A DNA stretch of 64,000 nt from Haloarcula mannanilytica (GTDB lineage Archaea > Halobacteriota > Halobacteria > Halobacteriales > Haloarculaceae): the NCBI RefSeq assembly GCF_005406125.1, contig NZ_BIXZ01000001.1, forward strand, positions 310,001 through 374,000, read 5' to 3'. Below the pieces are notes generated by a model. It ran no database searches. It was not told the origin of the DNA and saw only the letters and a list, made by a program, of their open reading frames with translations. Of the stretch, positions 59,316-64,000 are shown in pieces. A program made the position numbers and the translations under genes. The first letter of the stretch is position 1; each line of letters starts with the position of its first letter.

Positions 59316-60122
59316 TTATTCGACAGATTCCTTCGCCTCGTCGGCGTAGCTGTCGGCAAGCCGGGTTGGTTCGGGGAGCTTGTAGCCGTCAGCGGTGGCT
59401 TCGACGAGGACCGCCGCAGTACGTGCGCTGACTCGATGGCCGGGACTGACGATGAGCGGATTGATATGCCGGTTCGGCGAGTCGTACTGCCGGGTCTGGA
59501 CCGCGTGGCCGATGACTGTTCCGTCCGGGCACGTCTCGACGCTGTCGTCGGCCGCAATCGGAATCCGCGTGCCCTCCGAATACGTCTCGTCGAGCGACTG
59601 CTCCGGCGTGCCACAGAGGAGGCTCTTGGCGACGCCGACGGCCGGCACGTCAAGCGTGACGCCGATATGGGTCGCCAGCCCGGCCTCCCGGAAGTGGATT
59701 CGGCCGCTGCCGTCGACCAGCACCACGTCGGGGTCGGGGTCCAGTTCGGCGAAGGCGGCCAGAATCGCGCCCCCTTCGCGGAACGACAGCAGGCCGGGAA
59801 TGTACGGGATTTCAGTCCGCTCGACGGCGCTGACTCGCTCGATGACCTCGCCGTTCCGCAGGACAACGATAGCCGAGACGGCCCTGTCGTCGACGAACGC
59901 CTGGTCGACGCCGGCGACGAGCGGCTGGTCTGTCGGATCGTCACTGTTACTCAGTGTCGTCTGGTCCTCGTCAGGGGTATCGCCGGCGCGTGCGATAGTT
60001 TCGGGCGAAAAATCCAGATCGTCCTCGAACCGCGCTACCTCGGCGATATCCCGCTGTAGCGCCTCCATCTCGGACTGCGAGAGCGACGGGTCGGGGACGA
60101 ACTCGGGGCGAACCGGCTCCAT
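59316..60122 (-). CDS. nfi: Endonuclease V (deoxyinosine repair)
   Basis: A 268-residue nuclease that cuts near inosine. Signature parts are LVAGVDQAFVDD (metal-binding aspartate), YIPGLLSFREGGAIL, VVLVDGSGRIHFREAGLATH (second aspartate), VGVAKSLLCG (lysine) and LIVSPGHRVSARTA. Active-site residues all appear. The start ATG 60122 is two bases after the rhomboid stop inside GTGACCATG; an in-frame GTG at 60128 would overlap it. It is co-transcribed with the rhomboid gene. Confidence 0.95.
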   Translation of the reverse strand: MEPVRPEFVPDPSLSQSEMEALQRDIAEVARFEDDLDFSPETIARAGDTPDEDQTTLSNSDDPTDQPLVAGVDQAFVDDRAVSAIVVLRNGEVIERVSAVERTEIPYIPGLLSFREGGAILAAFAELDPDPDVVLVDGSGRIHFREAGLATHIGVTLDVPAVGVAKSLLCGTPEQSLDETYSEGTRIPIAADDSVETCPDGTVIGHAVQTRQYDSPNRHINPLIVSPGHRVSARTAAVLVEATADGYKLPEPTRLADSYADEAKESVE

Positions 60123-60124
60123 GG

Positions 60125-61069
60125 TCACGGGCGACGGCGACCCGGACCGCCGGGGCCGCCCGGTCCACCGGGACCGCCCGGGCCACCGCCACCACCGAAC
60201 TGTATTTGGCCGGGCATTCGGGTCTGACCCTTGATCTTCTGGCCGTACCAGAGCCCGATGACGAGGCCGATGAGGTGCGCGAGATGAGCGATGTTGCCGC
60301 TGAGCAGGCCGGCCCCTGTGGGGTTAAACGTCCCGGCGATGCTCAGCAAGAAGTAGAAGCCGGTGATGGCCCAGATCGGGACGGGAATCAGGAAGTACAG
60401 ATACACGCGGAGGTCCGGCTTCAGGACCGTCAGGAACGCCATGATGGCTAGCGCCGCGCCGCTGGCCCCGAGAACGCCGGCAGACGTTCCCTGAACGGCC
60501 TGAATCGCTATCTGTCCGAGACCGGCCAGCGCGCCCGACACGAGGAAGAAGGTAGCGAACTTCTTCGAGCCGACCTGCTGTTCGACGATACGGCCGAAGA
60601 AGTAGATGATGATGCCGTTTCCGAAGATGTGATACAGGGTGAAGGGTTGGTGAGAAAACACCGACGTGACCCACGTCCAGACGTACTCGGGGTTGTTCGG
60701 ATGGAGGACGAACAGCGTCTGGAACGTGTTACGGCCGAACGATAGGAGCACGACGTGTTCGAGGATGAAAACGACGCCCATGATCGCCAGGAACAGGTAC
60801 GTGACGTTCCCGCGGAAGTACGCCAGCGGCCCGCCCGGCCCGGTGTCGATGCCGAGCCGGTCAGCGACGCCACCACCCCCGGATGTCTGGCCGGTGTTTA
60901 CGCTCTCGTCGAACCCGCTGTCGAACACGCCGCCCGGATCACTCCAGTTGTCTAAACCGGGGCAATCGTGGGCCTCGGGCAGTCTGTGCTCCGCACAGTA
61001 GGTCCCGCCACAGTGCCCACACTGGTACGGCATGTTCTCCTGCTTTCCACAGGCATCGCACTCCGACAT
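60125..61069 (-). CDS. Rhomboid intramembrane protease with N-terminal AN1-type zinc finger
   Basis: A 314-residue membrane protease. The first 40 residues hold a zinc finger (CDACGKQENMPYQCGHCGGT, then YCAEHRLPEAHDC) of the AN1 kind. About six membrane segments follow. The catalytic serine is in LGASGAALAIMA and the histidine in IAHLAHLIGLVIG; the HIFGN segment is the usual oxyanion-side asparagine. The C-terminal 25 residues are repeats of Gly-Gly-Pro. The AN1-rhomboid pairing is typical of haloarchaea. It is the upstream partner of endonuclease V. Confidence 0.93.
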   Translation of the reverse strand: MSECDACGKQENMPYQCGHCGGTYCAEHRLPEAHDCPGLDNWSDPGGVFDSGFDESVNTGQTSGGGGVADRLGIDTGPGGPLAYFRGNVTYLFLAIMGVVFILEHVVLLSFGRNTFQTLFVLHPNNPEYVWTWVTSVFSHQPFTLYHIFGNGIIIYFFGRIVEQQVGSKKFATFFLVSGALAGLGQIAIQAVQGTSAGVLGASGAALAIMAFLTVLKPDLRVYLYFLIPVPIWAITGFYFLLSIAGTFNPTGAGLLSGNIAHLAHLIGLVIGLWYGQKIKGQTRMPGQIQFGGGGGPGGPGGPGGPGGPGRRRP

Positions 61070-61167
61070 TGGGTTGGTGTAGGGGAGGGTCGTGGAAAGG
61101 GATTGTGTTTATATGAACGCCTCTTCCGAGGTGGAGAAGTTCGTCTACGGGGACACGGTCGCCATGC

Positions 61168-61183
61168 GAGTGAGCGAAGCGGG
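61168..61183. repeat. GAGCGAAGCG-type palindromic repeat
   Basis: GAGTGAGCGAAGCGGG here is another copy of the short GC-rich motif described at 15761-15799. It sits 30 bases upstream of the GTG start of the next gene. Function unknown. Confidence 0.4.
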
Positions 61184-61212
61184 TAAGGGACCCCCGACCC
61201 TACAGTGGCGTA

Positions 61213-61665
61213 GTGAAAGAGTTCGAGCGCAAACAGTTGCTGGAGCGCATCGAACGCGACAGCGCGACCGTCGGTGCGGACATCCCCGACGAGATTACCG
61301 TCCAGGATGAGGAGATCGAACTCCAGTCGTTCGTCTTCGAGATCAAGCGCCGGGAGACGATTCCGCGGGGTGAGCGCGAGCGTGTCGAGCAGGCCAAGAA
61401 GAACCTGCGACGCGAGCGCCTCCAGCGCAAGCAACGCATCGAGGACAACGAGGTGAGCTACGAGCGCGGCGAGGAACTCGCGACGGCCATCATCGGTATC
61501 GACCGGGCGCTCAACGCGCTCGAACAGCTCGGCGCGGCGGACATCGAACAGGAGGCACAGGCACAGGAGGCGGCCGACCGGAAGCGCTGGATGAAGTTCC
61601 TCCAGAAAGCGCTGGGCCACGAGGACGCGGACTCCGGCACGGGTCGTGCCGGGCGGAGCTACTAA
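61213..61665 (+). CDS. Coiled-coil protein (DUF5788-like)
   Basis: A 150-residue charged helical protein: MKEFERKQLLERIERDSATV with VGADIPDEITV and LQSFVFEIKRRETIPRGERE, then a long basic-acidic helix. I recall it as haloarchaeal DUF5788 (unchecked). The start is GTG at 61213. It ends one base before the polX ATG, so the two are an operon and a link with DNA repair is possible. No enzymatic motif seen. Confidence 0.85.
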   Translation: MKEFERKQLLERIERDSATVGADIPDEITVQDEEIELQSFVFEIKRRETIPRGERERVEQAKKNLRRERLQRKQRIEDNEVSYERGEELATAIIGIDRALNALEQLGAADIEQEAQAQEAADRKRWMKFLQKALGHEDADSGTGRAGRSY

Positions 61666-61666
61666 C

Positions 61667-63403
61667 ATGAGCCGGAACGACGAGATCGCGACGCTGCTCG
61701 AAGAGTTCGCCGACCTGCTGGACGCGAAAGGCGTAGAGTACAAGCCGAGGGCCTACCGGCGGGCGGCCGAGAACATCAGGGACTACCCCGGGGCCATCGA
61801 GGGGCTGGCTGCCGAGGGCGAGGACAGCGTCGGCGAAATCGACGGCGTCGGCGATGCTATCTCCTCGAAGGTCGTCGAGTATTTCGAGACTGGTGAAATC
61901 GAGGAACTGACCGAACTGCGCGAGGACCTTCCTGTCGAGATGGACGCGCTCACCGCTGTGGAGGGCATCGGACCGAAATCAGTCGGCTCGCTGTACGAGG
62001 CACTGGGAATTACCACGCTCGATGAACTGGAAGCGGCCGCTGAAGCCGGCGAGATACAGGAGGTCTCGGGCTTCGGCGCGAAAACGGAGCAGAACATCCT
62101 CGACAACATCGACTTCGCCCGCGAGGCCCACGAGCGGTCGCTGCTGGGCGAGGCCCGCCCATATGGCGACCAGATTCGGGCGTACCTGGCCGCGGGCGAC
62201 GCCGTCGAGGAGTGCGCACTCGGCGGGTCGATCCGCCGCTGGCGACCCACTATCGGCGACGTGGACGTGCTCGTCGGGAGCACCGACGCCGAGGCCGTCG
62301 TTGAGCGGTTCGCCGACTGGGACGAACTCGACCGCGTCATCGAGTCCGGCGAGACGAAGGCCAGCGCATACGCGGACGACGTACGCGTTGACCTTCGGGT
62401 CGTCGATCCGTCGGAGTTCGGCGCGGCGCTCCAGTATTTCACCGGCAGCAAGGATCACAACGTCGCGGTCAGGAACCGGGCCATCGAGCGGGACCTGAAG
62501 GTCAACGAGTACGGCGTTTTCGACGTGACCGGCGTCGAAGACGACGACCAGCGGGCCGGCGAACTGGTGGCCAGTAAGAGTGAGGAAGCAGTGTACGACG
62601 CGCTGGGCATGGAGTGGGTCCCGCCGGAACTCCGCGAGAACCGCGGCGAGGTCGCGGCCGCCGCCGCCGGGTCGCTCCCGGACCTGCTGGCCGAGGGCGA
62701 GGTCCGCGGTGACATCCATACCCACACGAACTGGTCCGACGGCGGCAACACCATCGCGGAGATGGTTGAGGGGGTAACCGATTTCGGTCACGACTATCTC
62801 GCCGTCACTGACCACGCGACCGGGCCGGGGATGGTCGGCGGCGTCGGCGTCTCGGACGAGAGGCTCCGCGAGCAGATCCCCGAAATCGAGTCGGTCGCGG
62901 CAGAGGCCGACATCGACGTGTTCACCGGCGTCGAAGCCAACATCGCCGCGGACGGGACTATCTCCGTTGCCGACGACCTGCTGGCGGACTTAGACGTGGT
63001 CGTCGCTTCTCCCCACGCCGCACTCGACGGCGACGGGACCGACCGCCTCGTCACCGCGGCGGAACACCCCGACGTGAACGTCATCGGGCATCCGACGGGG
63101 CGGTATCTCAACCGCCGTGAGGGCCTGGACGTGGACATCGGTCGTCTCGCCGAAGCCGCGGCCGCCAACGACACCGCGCTCGAAATCAATGCCAATCCTG
63201 CGCGGCTGGACCTCGGCGGCGGCGCGGTCAAGCAGGCCATCGAGGCCGGGGCGACAATCGTCATCAACACGGACGCCCACAGCCCGGGCAATTTCGAACT
63301 GCTCCGCTACGGCGTCCACACGGCCCGTCGTGGGTGGGCCGAGACGGACGACGTGCTGAACACCCGCGACGCCGAGGGACTCCGTGAGTTCCTCGATGGC
63401 TGA
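61667..63403 (+). CDS. polX: Family X DNA polymerase with PHP domain (PolX)
   Basis: A 578-residue repair polymerase. The N-terminal helix-hairpin-helix regions (VGEIDGVGDAISSKVVEYFE, VEGIGPKSVGSLYEAL) bind DNA. The palm motif LGGSIRRWRPTIGDVDVLV has the catalytic aspartates, with another in VRVDLRVVDPSE. From residue 345 a PHP domain begins DIHTHTNWSDGGNTI and ends VINTDAHSPGNFELL, expected to have 3'-5' exonuclease or phosphatase activity. ATG 61667 follows the DUF5788 stop by one base. Its end overlaps the next gene by eight bases. Confidence 0.95.
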   Translation: MSRNDEIATLLEEFADLLDAKGVEYKPRAYRRAAENIRDYPGAIEGLAAEGEDSVGEIDGVGDAISSKVVEYFETGEIEELTELREDLPVEMDALTAVEGIGPKSVGSLYEALGITTLDELEAAAEAGEIQEVSGFGAKTEQNILDNIDFAREAHERSLLGEARPYGDQIRAYLAAGDAVEECALGGSIRRWRPTIGDVDVLVGSTDAEAVVERFADWDELDRVIESGETKASAYADDVRVDLRVVDPSEFGAALQYFTGSKDHNVAVRNRAIERDLKVNEYGVFDVTGVEDDDQRAGELVASKSEEAVYDALGMEWVPPELRENRGEVAAAAAGSLPDLLAEGEVRGDIHTHTNWSDGGNTIAEMVEGVTDFGHDYLAVTDHATGPGMVGGVGVSDERLREQIPEIESVAAEADIDVFTGVEANIAADGTISVADDLLADLDVVVASPHAALDGDGTDRLVTAAEHPDVNVIGHPTGRYLNRREGLDVDIGRLAEAAAANDTALEINANPARLDLGGGAVKQAIEAGATIVINTDAHSPGNFELLRYGVHTARRGWAETDDVLNTRDAEGLREFLDG

Positions 63404-63860
63404 CGACGACGTTTCGGAGCGGCTGGTGCTTGATGTAATGTTAGGAAAGCTCGCCACGTATCTGCGGATGTGTGGCTACGACACGGCCTACGCACTGGAC
63501 CGGGACGCCGAAGCCGACGACAATCTCTTGGAATTGGCCGCCAGCGAGGACCGACTGCTGATAACCCGGGACAGAGACCTCGACGCTCGCGCGCCGGACA
63601 GCATTCTCCTTAGCGAGCGGGAGATCGACGGCCAGTTGCGGGAACTCGCCGACGCCGGCTTCCAGCTCTCGCTCGCGCCGGAGCCAGCCCATTGTGGCGT
63701 CTGCAACGGACCGGTCGAACAGGTCGATTCCGTGGAGCCGACGCCGGAGTACGCACCGAGTGCTGACGACGAGACCGTCTGGCGCTGTACCGACTGCGGG
63801 CAGCACTTCTGGAAGGGGAGCCACTGGGCGTCAGTGGCGGCGACGCTGGACGAACTGTAG
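63396..63860 (+). CDS. Mut7-C RNase-domain protein with zinc ribbon
   Basis: A 154-residue PIN-like nuclease homolog of the Mut7-C family. LVLDVMLGKLATYLRMCGYD with LLITRDRDLDAR is the PIN-like half with conserved aspartates. A zinc ribbon (HCGVCNGPVEQV, WRCTDCGQHFWKGSHW) forms the C-terminus. It may degrade RNA; the target is unknown. ATG 63396 overlaps the polX stop, a GTG 12 bases upstream being the other choice. It is the last of the DUF5788-polX operon. Confidence 0.9.
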   Translation: MADDDVSERLVLDVMLGKLATYLRMCGYDTAYALDRDAEADDNLLELAASEDRLLITRDRDLDARAPDSILLSEREIDGQLRELADAGFQLSLAPEPAHCGVCNGPVEQVDSVEPTPEYAPSADDETVWRCTDCGQHFWKGSHWASVAATLDEL

Positions 63861-64000
63861 GCGCTGGGAAAGCAAGCACAGCGGTCGCTCATGTCGCGCG
63901 CTCAATTACCTGTCTCGGGGCTGTTCTCAGCTGTATAGCTCCGAATAACGGACTGCACATGCCGATTTGACCGCCCATTCGAAAACGGCCGAGCGCTACC
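63861..64000. other. Window end, no gene called
   Basis: 140 bases after the Mut7-C gene. Two minus-strand frames are open to the window edge, one ending at 63902, but neither has the G/C-rich third positions of its neighbours, so a truncated gene is not claimed. No promoter, hairpin or repeat stands out. Confidence 0.35.

Noticed and set aside
61113-61310. Small plus-strand frame starting MNASSEVEKFVYG
   Set aside because: The TATA-like element before it fits the divergent rhomboid gene on the other strand, and most of the frame is a shadow of the DUF5788-like gene.
63902-64000. Minus-strand open frame touching the window end (last residues SPETGN)
   Set aside because: Third codon positions are only about half G/C, unlike all neighbouring genes, and only 32 codons are visible.
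1-64000. CRISPR array, insertion sequence or prophage
   Set aside because: No regularly spaced repeats, transposase, integrase or terminal repeat pair was found; apart from short palindromes the region looks like stable chromosome.

Overview
The window is GC-rich archaeal chromosome from an extreme halophile (class Halobacteria). The predicted proteins are very acidic. The genes include archaeal TATA-binding protein, Spt5, SecE, FtsZ1, D-aminoacyl-tRNA deacylase, halocyanin and a geranylgeranyl-lipid reductase. Many starts lie 24-30 bases downstream of a TATA-like box with no room for a leader, as expected for haloarchaeal leaderless mRNAs. A complete methylaspartate-cycle cluster points to Haloarcula or a close relative. 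That is inferred from gene content; no search was run. No insertion sequence, CRISPR array or rRNA was seen. The only RNA gene is one tRNA-Lys.

Layout. 1-6.3 kb: mixed housekeeping (acetyltransferases, a BrkB/YihY membrane protein, tRNA-Lys with a tRNA-like palindrome beside it, a TrkA-N/DHH phosphoesterase, a PRC-barrel protein, a redoxin-fold protein, endonuclease III, a universal stress protein). 6.4-13.1 kb: a respiratory cluster with membrane-anchored halocyanin, Rieske protein and split cytochrome b6/subunit-IV-like cytochrome b, interleaved with small haloarchaeal membrane proteins of unknown function. 13.1-20 kb: NAD-kinase-like protein, lipid reductase, unknown all-alpha protein, photolyase, methyltransferase. 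20-24.4 kb: two-subunit 2-oxoacid:ferredoxin oxidoreductase (korAB), a divergent flavin reductase and a tandem stress protein. 24.5-28.5 kb: DUF211, VIT1/CCC1 and P-type cation ATPase genes. 28.6-35.5 kb: regulator, Rieske ferredoxin, the chorismate branch (pabB-pabA-pabC, aroE) and a cation/calcium exchanger. 35.5-43 kb: dtdA, ftsZ1, a binding-protein/chemotaxis-transducer pair resembling BasB/BasT, then secE-spt5. 43-46.6 kb: PHP protein, small membrane proteins, CinA-like protein, aminotransferase.

46.6-53.2 kb: methylaspartate cycle. One operon (glmS-glmE-mal-mch-methylmalyl-CoA lyase) takes glutamate through methylaspartate, mesaconate and mesaconyl-CoA to beta-methylmalyl-CoA, which is split to propionyl-CoA and glyoxylate. 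The CoA-transferase gene mct is read divergently from a promoter region that is nearly a mirror image. 53.2-64 kb: TRAM protein, TBP, an XPD-like helicase, a Get3/ArsA ATPase, a short-chain dehydrogenase, endonuclease V with an AN1-rhomboid protease, and PolX overlapping a Mut7-C RNase gene, so several nucleic-acid repair enzymes lie close together.

The best candidates for under-described biology are the respiratory cluster with its unknown membrane proteins, the PRC-barrel protein (possible cell-division factor), the sensor pair between ftsZ1 and secE-spt5, the mirrored methylaspartate promoter, and several divergent enzymes that lack textbook catalytic residues.
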